Source of the DNA: Acidobacteriota bacterium
GTDB taxonomy: Bacteria > Acidobacteriota > UBA890
Reading direction: 5' to 3'
NCBI GenBank assembly: GCA_030609765.1
Contig: JAUWTE010000032.1
Span: forward strand, 1-13,524
DNA: 13,524 nucleotides
In this document: positions 1-8,700 of the stretch, piece by piece
How the letters are laid out: each line of letters begins with the position of its first letter
How positions within the stretch are numbered: position 1 is the stretch's first letter
Position numbers and translations under genes: made by a program
Notes under the pieces: generated by a model
What the model was told of the DNA's origin: nothing
What the model saw: only the letters and a program-made list of their open reading frames with translations
The model's database searches: none

Positions 1-1586
1 ACAAGAAGCTCGAAGGGATCAGCGACATTCGCGACGAGAGCAGCAGGGAAGGCGTGCGTGTCGTAATCGAGCTCAAGCGTGGAGAGGAACCAGAAGTGCT
101 GCTCAACAACCTCTACAAGAGCAGCCAAATGGAGATCTCTTTCGGCATCATCATGCTCGCGATCAAGGACAGCGTGCCGGTGGTCTTCGACCTGAAGGGG
201 ATGCTGTCGTCGTTCATCGAGCACCGCCGCGAGGTTGTGACTCGCCGGACGCTATTCGAGCTCAAGAAGGCCGAGGCCCGGGCGCATATTCTCGAGGGGC
301 TCAAGATCGCCCTCGATAACCTCGACGCGGTGATCAATCTGATCCGCAGCTCCAAAGATGCGGCCACGGCGAAGGCGCAGATGGTCAAGCGCTTCAAGAT
401 GAGCGAGATCCAGGCGCAAGCCGTGCTCGACATGCGCCTGCACCGCCTCACAGGGCTCGAGCGCGAGAAGATCCTCGACGAGCTGAAGGCGGTGCTCGAG
501 ATCATCGGAGAGCTCGAGAGCATTCTGGCTTCGGACCTGAAACTGCGGACGATCATCGTGGACGAACTGACCGGCATTCGCGCCAAGTTCGGCGACGAGC
601 GGCGCACAGAGATCATCCATTCGGCCAAGGACTTCACCGTCGAGGACCTGATCGCCGAGGAGGAGATGGTCATCACGTGCAGTCACGCCGGCTACGTCAA
701 GCGGACGCCGTTGACGCTGTACCGGCAGCAGCGGCGCGGGGGCAAGGGCCGGCTCGGCGCCGTCACGAAGGAAGGCGACTTCGTCGAACATCTGTTCACC
801 GCCTCGACGCACGCGCACATCATGGTCTTTACGGATCGCGGCATGGGCTACTGGTTGAAGGTCTATGAGGTTCCGCAAGCGGGTCCGGCAAGTCGAGGCA
901 AGGCCATAGCCAACATGCTCTCGCGCATCGAGAGAAATGAAAAGGTCCGTGCAATCCTGCCGATTGATGAATTCGATGACGAGCACTTCATCGTCTTCTC
1001 GACCGAGCGAGGACTCGTGAAGAAGACACCCCTGAATGACTTCTCCAACCCGCGCGTCACCGGCATCATCGCGATCAAGATCCAAGAAGGCGACCGCCTG
1101 CTCTCGGCCAAGCTCACAGATGGTACCCACGACGTCTTCCTCGGCACATACCAGGGCAAGTCGATTCGCTTCCCCGAGGCACAGTGTCGCCCGATGGGCC
1201 GCAACACGATGGGCGTGAGAGGAATCAGGCTGGGCGCGGGGGACCTCGTAATCGGCATGGAAACCCTCAAAGAGGCCGGCACCATCCTTACCCTCACGGA
1301 GAACGGCTTCGGCAAGCGCACCAAGGTGGGAAGCTACCGGCCTCAAAACCGAGGCGGGATGGGACTCATCGATATCAAGGCGAGCCCTCGCAATGGTCCC
1401 GTGGTCGGCCAGAAATTGGTTGATGAAGAGGACGAAGTCATGATCATCACCTCCAAAGGGAAGCTCATCCGCACGGGCACCAAGGGCATCAAGGTGCAGG
1501 GCCGCAACACGCAGGGCGTGACAATCATCGACCTGGGCAAAGGCGACAAGGTTGTCGCCCTCGCCCGCTTGGCTGACGGCAGCTAG
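1..1586 (+). CDS. gyrA: DNA gyrase subunit A, C-terminal part (5' end outside window)
   Basis: Partial GyrA: the reading frame is open from the left edge (first full codon at base 3) to the TAG at 1584-1586. GyrA is the DNA breakage-reunion subunit of gyrase and pairs with GyrB to introduce negative supercoils. The visible part starts near the end of the N-terminal catalytic half (GISDIRDESSREG, typical GyrA text), runs through the coiled-coil/tower region, then enters the C-terminal DNA-wrapping beta-pinwheel. The diagnostic GyrA box QRRGGKG is encoded at 729-749, which favours GyrA over ParC. Degenerate copies follow, one per blade: ASRGKAIANML, NPRVTGIIAIKI, MGRNTMGVRGIRL, NRGGMGLIDIK and GRNTQGVTIIDL, giving six blades as expected. 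The protein ends shortly after blade six (LARLADGS) without a long acidic tail. The catalytic tyrosine and quinolone-resistance region lie upstream, outside the window. The gene converges on ktrA with a 63-bp gap in which I see no strong terminator. Confidence 0.96.
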   Translation, partial: KKLEGISDIRDESSREGVRVVIELKRGEEPEVLLNNLYKSSQMEISFGIIMLAIKDSVPVVFDLKGMLSSFIEHRREVVTRRTLFELKKAEARAHILEGLKIALDNLDAVINLIRSSKDAATAKAQMVKRFKMSEIQAQAVLDMRLHRLTGLEREKILDELKAVLEIIGELESILASDLKLRTIIVDELTGIRAKFGDERRTEIIHSAKDFTVEDLIAEEEMVITCSHAGYVKRTPLTLYRQQRRGGKGRLGAVTKEGDFVEHLFTASTHAHIMVFTDRGMGYWLKVYEVPQAGPASRGKAIANMLSRIERNEKVRAILPIDEFDDEHFIVFSTERGLVKKTPLNDFSNPRVTGIIAIKIQEGDRLLSAKLTDGTHDVFLGTYQGKSIRFPEAQCRPMGRNTMGVRGIRLGAGDLVIGMETLKEAGTILTLTENGFGKRTKVGSYRPQNRGGMGLIDIKASPRNGPVVGQKLVDEEDEVMIITSKGKLIRTGTKGIKVQGRNTQGVTIIDLGKGDKVVALARLADGS

Positions 1587-1649
1587 CCCGGACCTCTCAA
1601 CGGGTCGTGAAGCGCGCGGGCGCAAGGGACGTGAGGACAAGGCACGCGA

Positions 1650-2309
1650 CTACTTGACGGTCTCGAAATGCGCGAGCTCTTCATTCTGTCCCATCAGCAC
1701 GAGCTGATCGCCCGCACTCACAATAGTTCCACCTGTGGGTAGCTGGAGCGGGCTATCGGGGTCGGTGGACTCGCGTATGGCGATGACGTTGACGCCGTAG
1801 CGACGGCGCAACTCGAGCGCCTCGAGAGTCTTCCCGACCATGGACGGCGGGGCCGCTAGCTGCTCGACGGAGTAACCCTCCGTAATTGGCAGGTAGTCGA
1901 CAAGGTTGGGATTCGTGATGCGATGCGCCAATCGACGCGCAACCTCTCGCTCCGGAAAGATCACCCGGGTCACCCCGAGACGCTTGAGGATACGGCCCTG
2001 CGTGGCGGACACGACCTTCGCGTAAATCTTCGGCACTTCCAACTCGACGCAGTGCAGCGCCACGAGAACTGTAGCCTCGAGCACGCGGCCGAGGCTGATG
2101 ATTGCACAATCGATCTCACCCACGCCCAAAACCTCGAGCGTGTGACGATCCGTCGCGTTCGCCACAACGACATGCGGCAGCCGATCTCGGAAGGTCTGTG
2201 CCCTCTCCGCATCTTCCTCGATGGCGATCACGTCGTGTCCGAGCGTGTTGAGCTCGACTGCCAGAGTGCCTCCGAAGTTGCCTAGGCCGATGACTGCGAA
2301 GTGTGCCAT
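1650..2309 (-). CDS. ktrA: KtrA/TrkA-type potassium channel regulatory subunit (RCK domains)
   Basis: Cytoplasmic nucleotide-binding gating subunit of a Ktr-type potassium uptake system, 219 aa, the usual length for KtrA. The RCK_N Rossmann domain begins at once with the dinucleotide motif GLGNFG (residues 8-13), an acidic residue at the end of strand 2 (around E31-D33) and NATD at 51-54. The RCK_C domain fills the last ~75 residues (VGKTLEALELRRRYGVNVIAI onward). In the family, ATP/ADP or NAD(H) bound by the RCK_N ring gates the membrane subunit, and c-di-AMP often binds RCK_C; that is family knowledge, not shown here. The frame extends upstream to an ATG at 2387, but the ATG at 2309 is chosen because it places the first beta strand at the N-terminus and follows a purine-rich GAGGGGG Shine-Dalgarno. 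It lies 10 nt downstream of ktrB, so co-translation with its partner is likely. Confidence 0.93.
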   Translation of the reverse strand: MAHFAVIGLGNFGGTLAVELNTLGHDVIAIEEDAERAQTFRDRLPHVVVANATDRHTLEVLGVGEIDCAIISLGRVLEATVLVALHCVELEVPKIYAKVVSATQGRILKRLGVTRVIFPEREVARRLAHRITNPNLVDYLPITEGYSVEQLAAPPSMVGKTLEALELRRRYGVNVIAIRESTDPDSPLQLPTGGTIVSAGDQLVLMGQNEELAHFETVK

Positions 2310-2319
2310 TTTGCCCCCT

Positions 2320-3729
2320 CTAACCCACCAAAACGTGTTCTTCCGGGTAACTGTAGGATGCTCGCGCTTGCCGCTGCCCGATAGCAACAGCCATTGTCAA
2401 TGGTCCGATGCGGCCGACAAACATGAGGACGATGATAACGAGACGACCCGCCACGGACAGCGAGCTCGTCACGCCGGTACTCAAACCCACGGTGCTGAGA
2501 GCCGACGTGGTTTCGAACATCAGCTCGAGGAACAAGGCCGCATGCGGTGGCTGTTGAGACTGAACCACTGGCGGAGAGTGGCCGGGAATTTCCTCCGGCG
2601 GCACCGCGCCCTCTGTCAACAACAGGGCGAGAAGGCCGAGGAAAACCACCAGGAGGGCCGTGCCGGCGATGGTTACTGCCCTGCGAAGATCGACGACGGG
2701 AACAGTGCGGCGGAAGGCACCTACGGATTCTCCGCCGCGGAAGCGGCTGTATATGTAGGCGACCAGCATGCCGAAGGTAGTCGTCTTGATGCCGCCCGCG
2801 GTCGAGCCGGGGGAGCCGCCGATGAACATGAGCATGATCATGATGAACAAGGTGGAAGACAGCAGGTTACCGGTAGGCAAGGTGTTGAAGCCTGCCGTGC
2901 GCGGCGTTACTGCCTGGAACACGGCCGCCGTAACGCGATCAGGGATCGACAGATTTGCCAGGGCGTGTCGGGACTCGAGGGCGTAAATTGCGACGCTGCC
3001 GACGATGATCAGGAGGACAGTAACGGTAAGAACCATCTTCGTATGCAAACTCAGCATCTGCCGCCGGCGCTTGGCCTTCGGGCGCGCGTAATCAGTGAGC
3101 TCGAGAACCACAGGGAAGCCGAGGCCGCCGATGACAACCAGAGACATGATCGTGAGATTCACAACAAAATCACCGCGGAAACTTTCCAGGTTATTGGATA
3201 GAAGCGAGAAGCCGGCGTTACAGAAGGCGGAAACAGAGTGAAAGAGTCCCGCGAACAAAGCATCGGAGAAAGAGCCTGTTGGCCATCTGCAGGCGAGCAC
3301 CACGGTACCGAGTGCCTCGAAAGCGAGCGTCATTCCGATGACAGCGCGAACCACGGCACCGAGGTCTGAGGCCCCTTCCCGATAGACAACCATTTTGACC
3401 ACCATGCGATCGTGCAAGCGTAAGCGTTTGCCCAGGAGGACGAGCGCGAGCGTTGAAAAGGTCATGAGGCCGAGGCCACCGATCTGGATCAGCGCGAGCA
3501 CAACGAGCTGCCCCATGGTCGAGAGGTCGGTCCCGGTATCGACCACAACCAGGCCGGTGACACAGGTGGCGGACGTCGCTGTGAAGAGGGCCTCCAGAAC
3601 GGAGAGGGGTTCACCGACGCTAGCCCAAGGCAGAAGCAGGAGACAGGTACCGACAGCGATAACCACAGCGAACGTCACGACGATTAGCCGAGACGGAGAC
3701 CAGTTGCCCCACAAGTAGGTACGCTGCAC
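2320..3729 (-). CDS. ktrB: KtrB/TrkH-family potassium-translocating membrane subunit
   Basis: Polytopic inner-membrane potassium transporter of the SKT (KtrB/TrkH) superfamily. Four pore-loop repeats can be read in order, each carrying the selectivity-filter glycine: TSATCVTGL (G near residue 59), SVSAFCNAGF, VTPRTAGFN and TTSALSTVGLS. Hydrophobic helices flank each loop. With the GTG at 3729 the protein is 469 aa, in the usual KtrB range, and begins VQRTYLWGNWSPSR directly before the first helix. This start has an AGGTG Shine-Dalgarno at 3740-3736. The frame continues to an ATG at 3855 (511 aa), which would overlap pcrA by 26 nt, but that start lacks a visible ribosome site and the extra 42 residues do not resemble the family. 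GTGs at 3738 and 3750 are further alternatives. It is followed 10 nt later by ktrA, the standard pair. Function call is secure; the start is moderate. Confidence 0.9.
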   Translation of the reverse strand: MQRTYLWGNWSPSRLIVVTFAVVIAVGTCLLLLPWASVGEPLSVLEALFTATSATCVTGLVVVDTGTDLSTMGQLVVLALIQIGGLGLMTFSTLALVLLGKRLRLHDRMVVKMVVYREGASDLGAVVRAVIGMTLAFEALGTVVLACRWPTGSFSDALFAGLFHSVSAFCNAGFSLLSNNLESFRGDFVVNLTIMSLVVIGGLGFPVVLELTDYARPKAKRRRQMLSLHTKMVLTVTVLLIIVGSVAIYALESRHALANLSIPDRVTAAVFQAVTPRTAGFNTLPTGNLLSSTLFIMIMLMFIGGSPGSTAGGIKTTTFGMLVAYIYSRFRGGESVGAFRRTVPVVDLRRAVTIAGTALLVVFLGLLALLLTEGAVPPEEIPGHSPPVVQSQQPPHAALFLELMFETTSALSTVGLSTGVTSSLSVAGRLVIIVLMFVGRIGPLTMAVAIGQRQARASYSYPEEHVLVG

Positions 3730-3735
3730 CTCTGT

Positions 3736-3740
3736 CACCT
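3736..3740 (-). promoter_or_regulatory. Ribosome binding site supporting the ktrB GTG start
   Basis: AGGTG on the minus strand, inside a longer GAGGTGA, lies 6 nt before the GTG at 3729-3727. The upstream ATG at 3855 has only pyrimidine-rich CCGCT before it. This decides in favour of the shorter KtrB. Confidence 0.5.
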
Positions 3741-3829
3741 CAGAAAACACTCTAGTCCCACACCCCAGGTTTTCCAATGCGCCGGCAGCGCTCGTAATCT
3801 CCCACGGGCGCCCGGCCGATTGCGATGTC

Positions 3830-6169
3830 CTAACCGAGAAGCTGAAGGTTGGCATAGCGGGCCAAGACTGTCTTGGTGCCGGCCCTATTGAAGCGAATGA
3901 CGAGCTTCAGCTTCTCCCCTGATCCCTGCCGCGACGTGATCTTGCCGCTGCCGAACTTCACATGCTGAACGCGCACCCCCTCCTGCAGGTCCTCGTCCTG
4001 CGCCGGCCCTGTTTTGGCTGGCCGCAAGGGCGGCGCAGAAGCGGAGGCCGCCGCAGCAGAACGACGCCCGCCTTCTCGCAAAGGACGGCTGCCCCAAGAG
4101 ACCGCGCGTCGGCCCGCGCTCGACCCTGTTCGTCGAGAACCGGAACCGCGAGCCGCGGCAAGATTGTCGCGCACGACGATGAAGCGTGGATCGATCTCGT
4201 GAATGAATCGAGATGGCTCCTGCCAACGCTCTCGCCCATGTACCCGCCTGCTGCGTGCCGCACTGAGAAAGAGAGACCGCCGGGCGCGGGTCATGCCGAC
4301 GTAACACAGGCGTCGCTCCTCCTCGACTTGGCCTTCGCCGATTGCCGTGGCATGCGGGAAGAGCTCTTCCTCCATGCCAACCAGAAACACCTGATCGAAC
4401 TCGAGGCCCTTGGCGGCATGGACAGTCATCAAGCGCACACCATCGTCGCTGCCGCGGCTGCTGTCGGTGTCAGACAACAACGCGATGTGATCGAGGAACG
4501 TGTCAAGTCGGCACGCCCGGTCCTCGGGGATAGAGGAATCGGACCGCTCGACCGCGTCGGCCTCTGGGGCACCAGCAGAAACCTGATGGTGGGAGACAAG
4601 CTCAACGCGACGGGAAAGCTCCGCGGCCGCTGAGATGAGCTCTTCCAGGTTGGCTAGGCGGTCTTCGGCGTCGGGCTCGTCTGCGAGATAGCGGGCGTAG
4701 CCACTGCGTTCCAGCGTGGCGCGCAGTAGTTCCGGTAACGAGGCCGTCAGTGATAGGAGCCGCAGGTCTTCCAGCAGAAGGTGGAACTCCAGGAGCGACG
4801 CCACAGCGGCCGCGGGGCAACCCACTTGGCGTAGTGACAGCTCAGGTTGCTCTGAGGCGGCGAGACGTCGCAGGGAGGCCGCGGCACTGATTTCAGACTC
4901 CGCGGAGGCCAAGGCCTGCAGCGTGGCGTTGCCAATGCCGCGACTGGGGGCGGAGACGGCTCGGCGCAGCGCGACATCGTCGTCGCGCACCAGAAGGAGG
5001 AGATAGGCGAGCATGTCCCGCACTTCGCGACGGGCAAAGAAACGCGGCCCGCCGACCAGCCGGTGTGGAATCCGGCTCGCCAGGAAAACCTCCTCGAACA
5101 GGCGCGACTGGGCGTTGGTACGATAAAGAATGGCGGTGTCGGAAAGGTTGTCAGCTCCGGAGAGCTTGTCGGCCACCCATTCGGCTTCCTGGCGATCGCT
5201 GGCGCACTGCACGAAGGTCGGGAGGTCGCCCTCCTTCTGCTCGGTCCACAGACTTTTCCCGAGGCGTTGTCGGTTGTGGGCCACGAGGGAGCCGGCCGCC
5301 GAGAGGATCGGCTGCGTCGAGCGATAATTCTGCTCGAGGCGAATGAGCGTGGCCCCGGGGAAGTCGTTCTGGAAATCGAGGACGTTGTTGAGGTCAGCGC
5401 CTCGCCAGCGGTAGATCGACTGATCCTCGTCGCCAACCACCATCAACTCATGGCCTTCGGCGAGCAGCATGCGGATGAGCCGGTACTGCAAGCGATTCGT
5501 GTCCTGATACTCGTCGACCAGAAGGTGGTGCCAGCGGGCCTGCATGGCGTCGCAAAGCTGCGCGTCTGTGGACAGGAGACGCAGAGGCAAGACGAGCAGG
5601 TCGTCGAAATCGACAGCGTTGGCAACCTGCATGGCGGCGCGGTACTTGGTCCAAACGCGCGCCGCCAGGCGGCGCTCCCAAGCATGGCTCGAGTTGTCCC
5701 AAGAAGCGGGATCCTCGAGCTTGTTGACGGCCCTGCTACAGTGGCCGAAGAGGCGGCCGGGGTCGTACTCGCGTGGGCTGATGCGAAGCTCGGTCTGGCA
5801 ACGGCGCCACAACGAGAGAGCGTTATCGCGGTCGTAAACGGCAAAACCCTCCCCGGGGGCCCCCGGCCGGCCGGCCCACTCGCGTAACATCCGCAGCCCG
5901 AAGGAGTGGAAGGTGGACAACCACAGGCCGCTGGGCTGGTTGCCGAGCAATTCCTTGACCCTGCCACGCATCTCGGCTGCGGCCTTGTTGGTGAACGTAA
6001 CCGCGCAGATGGTTTCAGGGCGCACGCCGAGCGCGTCGATCAGATAAGCGATCCGGTAGGTCAAGACACGGGTCTTGCCGGAGCCCGCGCCGGCGAGGAT
6101 GAGGCAATGTCCACCCGCGTGCGTTACCGCCTGCCGCTGCTCGGCGTTGAGCGCAGCGAGCAAGCTCAC
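3830..6169 (-). CDS. pcrA: ATP-dependent DNA helicase of the UvrD/PcrA family
   Basis: Superfamily 1A 3'-5' helicase, 779 aa, acting in nucleotide excision repair, recombination control and replication-transcription conflict. Motifs appear in the expected order: Q-motif region LNAEQRQAV (residues 8-16), Walker A GAGSGKT (27-33), motif Ia VTFTNKAAAEM, motif II VDEYQDTN, motif III GDEDQSIYRWRGAD, motif IV LEQNYRST, motif V TVHAAKGLEFD and motif VI YVGMTRARR. A variable Arg/Ser/Ala-rich linker leads to a C-terminal Tudor-like domain (GVRVQHVKFGSGKI near the end), which in PcrA/UvrD contacts RNA polymerase. That tail is why I prefer pcrA, although uvrD would be an equally acceptable name. The start is GTG at 6169, sharing GTGA with the glmS stop, so translation is probably coupled to glmS. 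No motif is damaged. About 50 extra residues (DAVERSDSSIPEDRA region) sit between domain 2B and motif V. Confidence 0.95.
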   Translation of the reverse strand: MSLLAALNAEQRQAVTHAGGHCLILAGAGSGKTRVLTYRIAYLIDALGVRPETICAVTFTNKAAAEMRGRVKELLGNQPSGLWLSTFHSFGLRMLREWAGRPGAPGEGFAVYDRDNALSLWRRCQTELRISPREYDPGRLFGHCSRAVNKLEDPASWDNSSHAWERRLAARVWTKYRAAMQVANAVDFDDLLVLPLRLLSTDAQLCDAMQARWHHLLVDEYQDTNRLQYRLIRMLLAEGHELMVVGDEDQSIYRWRGADLNNVLDFQNDFPGATLIRLEQNYRSTQPILSAAGSLVAHNRQRLGKSLWTEQKEGDLPTFVQCASDRQEAEWVADKLSGADNLSDTAILYRTNAQSRLFEEVFLASRIPHRLVGGPRFFARREVRDMLAYLLLLVRDDDVALRRAVSAPSRGIGNATLQALASAESEISAAASLRRLAASEQPELSLRQVGCPAAAVASLLEFHLLLEDLRLLSLTASLPELLRATLERSGYARYLADEPDAEDRLANLEELISAAAELSRRVELVSHHQVSAGAPEADAVERSDSSIPEDRACRLDTFLDHIALLSDTDSSRGSDDGVRLMTVHAAKGLEFDQVFLVGMEEELFPHATAIGEGQVEEERRLCYVGMTRARRSLFLSAARSRRVHGRERWQEPSRFIHEIDPRFIVVRDNLAAARGSGSRRTGSSAGRRAVSWGSRPLREGGRRSAAAASASAPPLRPAKTGPAQDEDLQEGVRVQHVKFGSGKITSRQGSGEKLKLVIRFNRAGTKTVLARYANLQLLG

Positions 6170-7998
6170 TCGACCGTCACACTCTTGGCCAGGTTACGCG
6201 GCTGGTCGACGTCACAGCCGAGCCGCACCGCGATGTGGTAGGCGAGAAGCTGCAAGGGTACGACCGCCAATACGGGAGTCAGATCCGGGTGGCAAGACGG
6301 GATCGTGATCACCTCGTCAGCAATCTCTGCCACCTCCGCATCTCCCTTCGTGGCTAAGACGATCAAGCGACCCTGTCGCGCCCGCACCTCCTGCAAGTTG
6401 CTGAGAATCTTCTCGTACCAGGGTCCCTGTGGGGCCAGGCCGAGCACAGGCATATCCTGATCAATCAGCGCGATGGGCCCATGCTTCATCTCGCCCGCCG
6501 GATAGCCCTCTGCGTGAATGTAGGAAATCTCTTTGAGCTTGAGCGCTCCCTCGAGCGCGATCGGGTAGAGAGGTCCGCGCCCGAGATAGAGGAAGTTATT
6601 CCGGTCGGCAAAGCGCTGTGCTAGCGACACGAACTGACCTTCGCAGGTCAGAACCATTTCGATGTTACGCGGCAGGTTAGCCAGTGCCTGGACGCGCTCC
6701 GCCATCTGTTCGGAGGAAAGCGTCTCTCGCAGAGACGCAAGGCGAAGGGCAAGCAAATACAGACAGACGAGCTGAGTCGTGAACGCCTTGGTAGAAGCAA
6801 CGCCTATCTCCAGCCCCGCGTGTGTATAGATGATTTCGTCAGCGAGTCGCGTCGCCATGGAGCCGAGGACATTGCAGATCACCCAGAGACCTGCGCCTCG
6901 CGTCTGCGCCTCGCGCATCGCGGCGAGTGTGTCAGCGGTCTCCCCCGACTGGGTGATGGCGCAAACTACGGCCCCATCTGGCAGAAGCGGGTCACGGTAG
7001 CGAAACTCGCTGCCATAATCGACTTCCACCGGGATCCGTGCCAGTGATTCAATCCAGAACTTGCCAACGAGCGCAGCGTGCCAGGAGGTGCCGCAGGCTA
7101 CCAGGTAAATCTTGGATATCGCGTTGGCGCCCGCCGCATCAAGCCGCAGATCCGGCAGAGAGACACTACCTTTCGACCTTTCCAGCCTTCCCACCAAGCT
7201 ATCTCTCGCCACCTCGGGCTGCTCGTTGATCTCCTTGAGCATGAAGTGACGATAGCCACCCTTCTGGGCTGTAATCGGATCCCACGTGACCTCCTGCGGC
7301 TCGAACGCGATGGCCTCACCGGCAAAGTCGGAGATCTGCACGCCGGCAGGCGTGACCGTCGCGATCTGGCCGTCGTCGAGGAATACGACCCGACGCGAGT
7401 GCGACAGGATGGGCGTCACGTCGGAGGCTATGAACTGCTGGCCTTCGCCCAGCCCGACGATGAGAGGTGGTCCCTGCCTGGCCGCGACTATCTTCTGCGG
7501 CTCGTCCTGGCTCATGACGGCGAACGCGTAGATGCCTTCCAGCTCGACGACGGCTCGTCGAACGGCAGTCTCGAGGTCGCCCTCGTAGATGGAAGCAATC
7601 AGGTGGACGATGGTCTCGGTGTCCGTATCAGTCTCGAAGCGGTGCCCGTCTTCGGCGAGTCGGCGCCGCAAGTGCACGTAGTTTTCGATAATGCCGTTGT
7701 GCACCACCACGATTTTCCCCGAGTTGTCGCGGTGCGGGTGGGCATTTTCCTCGCTCGGAACACCATGAGTGGCCCAGCGAGTGTGGCCAACGCCATAGCT
7801 GCCCTCCAGCGGCTGCGTTCGGAGCTCGGCCTCGAGGTTCTTCAGCTTGCCGGGGGCGCGCCGAACTTCCAACACGCCATCAGGGGTGACAACGGCTAGG
7901 CCGGCCGAGTCATAGCCCCGGTACTCCAAGCACCTGAGCCCCTCAATCAGTACCGGCACCGCCGGCTCGCTGCCGACATAACCAATGATTCCGCACAT
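6166..7998 (-). CDS. glmS: Glutamine--fructose-6-phosphate aminotransferase (isomerizing)
   Basis: GlmS makes glucosamine-6-phosphate from fructose-6-phosphate and glutamine, the first committed step to UDP-GlcNAc for peptidoglycan and lipopolysaccharide. The 610-aa length is normal. It begins MCGIIGYVG, so Cys2 is the N-terminal nucleophile of the class II glutaminase domain once Met is removed. GHTRWATHG, HPHRD and VHNGIIENY are the expected glutaminase-site motifs. The two-SIS-domain isomerase half follows: YRHFMLKEINEQP, VACGTSWHAAL, TQSGETADT and the C-terminal catalytic tail PRNLAKSVTVE. The ATG at 7998 lies 1 nt after the glmU-like stop and is preceded by GAGGGAG. The stop overlaps the pcrA GTG by 4 nt. 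There is no room for a glmS ribozyme leader, as expected outside Firmicutes and relatives. All catalytic segments look intact. Confidence 0.98.
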   Translation of the reverse strand: MCGIIGYVGSEPAVPVLIEGLRCLEYRGYDSAGLAVVTPDGVLEVRRAPGKLKNLEAELRTQPLEGSYGVGHTRWATHGVPSEENAHPHRDNSGKIVVVHNGIIENYVHLRRRLAEDGHRFETDTDTETIVHLIASIYEGDLETAVRRAVVELEGIYAFAVMSQDEPQKIVAARQGPPLIVGLGEGQQFIASDVTPILSHSRRVVFLDDGQIATVTPAGVQISDFAGEAIAFEPQEVTWDPITAQKGGYRHFMLKEINEQPEVARDSLVGRLERSKGSVSLPDLRLDAAGANAISKIYLVACGTSWHAALVGKFWIESLARIPVEVDYGSEFRYRDPLLPDGAVVCAITQSGETADTLAAMREAQTRGAGLWVICNVLGSMATRLADEIIYTHAGLEIGVASTKAFTTQLVCLYLLALRLASLRETLSSEQMAERVQALANLPRNIEMVLTCEGQFVSLAQRFADRNNFLYLGRGPLYPIALEGALKLKEISYIHAEGYPAGEMKHGPIALIDQDMPVLGLAPQGPWYEKILSNLQEVRARQGRLIVLATKGDAEVAEIADEVITIPSCHPDLTPVLAVVPLQLLAYHIAVRLGCDVDQPRNLAKSVTVE

Positions 7999-7999
7999 C

Positions 8000-8683
8000 T
8001 CATTCTCCCTCGGGCTTTTTGCCGCGGCGCTTTTCGACCCAGCCTTCCTTGATCACCTGGCGACCCCGACCAACCGCAAGAGCCCCAGCCGGCACGTCCC
8101 CGGTAATCGTCGACCCGGCGCCGACATAGGCGCCAGCACCGATGCTCACAGGAGCTACGAGCGCAACATTGCTGCCGATGAAAGCTCCGTCCTCGATCGT
8201 GGTGCGGTGCTTGTTCTCGCCATCGTAGTTACAGGTGATCGTTCCAGCACCGATGTTGACATTATCGCCGATTACCGCGTCACCCAAATACGTAAGATGA
8301 CTCGCCTTGCTCCCCGCCCCGAGGCGGGTCGCCTTTGTCTCGACGAAGTTCCCGACCTTGGCGCCGACCCCAATATCCGAGCCGGGACGCAGTAGAGCGT
8401 ATGGTCCGATCGAAGCACCTGCATCAACCGTGCTGTCCTCGAGAATGCTGCCATCGAGGACAACAACATTCTCAGCCAGGCGGCAGCCTGTAATGCGGAC
8501 GCGCGCGTGAATGGTACAGCCGGCACCGATAACCGATCCCGACTCCAAAATGACTCCGGGGTACAGGATTGTGCCTTCGCCGACTTTCACATCCTCGTCG
8601 ACATAGGTCGTCTGAGGGTCTCGGACGGTTACCCCTGAGGCGACCAGCTTGGCGATGGTCCGGTGAGGGTCAGGATCATTCAC
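8000..8683 (-). CDS. Stand-alone GlmU-type glucosamine-1-phosphate N-acetyltransferase (lacks pyrophosphorylase domain)
   Basis: A 227-aa left-handed beta-helix (hexapeptide repeat) protein matching only the C-terminal half of bifunctional GlmU. From memory of E. coli GlmU, the key residues sit at a constant offset of 234: R99 (R333), K117 (K351), catalytic H129 in SHLTYLGDA (H363), Y132 (Y366), N143 (N377), and NYDG with K158 (K392). The first ~25 residues correspond to the interdomain linker helix (IAKLVASGVTVRDP). It should acetylate glucosamine-1-phosphate with acetyl-CoA. The N-terminal uridylyltransferase domain, with its GGxGTRM-type loop, is absent here and elsewhere in the window. 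The GTG at 8683 is chosen for a strong AGAGGAG ribosome site 9 nt upstream. The frame stays open to 9001, but that stretch overlaps the HTH-TPR gene and is Arg/Ser-rich shadow sequence. glmS starts 1 nt downstream. A related sugar-1-phosphate acceptor remains possible. Confidence 0.9.
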   Translation of the reverse strand: MNDPDPHRTIAKLVASGVTVRDPQTTYVDEDVKVGEGTILYPGVILESGSVIGAGCTIHARVRITGCRLAENVVVLDGSILEDSTVDAGASIGPYALLRPGSDIGVGAKVGNFVETKATRLGAGSKASHLTYLGDAVIGDNVNIGAGTITCNYDGENKHRTTIEDGAFIGSNVALVAPVSIGAGAYVGAGSTITGDVPAGALAVGRGRQVIKEGWVEKRRGKKPEGE

Positions 8684-8692
8684 GATCGGTGG

Positions 8693-8699
8693 CTCCTCT
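8693..8699 (-). promoter_or_regulatory. Ribosome binding site of the GlmU-type acetyltransferase
   Basis: AGAGGAG on the minus strand lies 9 nt before the GTG at 8683. It is close to an ideal Shine-Dalgarno and argues that the single-domain protein is a deliberate translation product and not the tail of a broken longer gene. Confidence 0.65.
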
Positions 8700-8700
8700 G

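Noticed and set aside
252..1640. 462-codon open frame antisense to gyrA
   Set aside because: It lies wholly opposite a clearly recognisable gyrA frame and shows no domain. Long antisense frames are expected in GC-rich genes with strong third-position GC bias.
1587..1649. Intrinsic terminator between gyrA and ktrA
   Set aside because: Only 4-bp stems (for example CCCG/CGGG and GACC/GGTC) without a T-run on either strand; too weak to call.
5063..5887. 274-codon open frame antisense to pcrA (with similar ones over ktrB, glmS and the HTH-TPR gene)
   Set aside because: Each overlaps a gene with unmistakable motifs in the correct frame, and the predicted proteins show no family features.
7996..8010. 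glmS ribozyme/riboswitch leader
   Set aside because: The acetyltransferase gene ends 1 nt before the glmS start, so there is no leader to hold a ribozyme.
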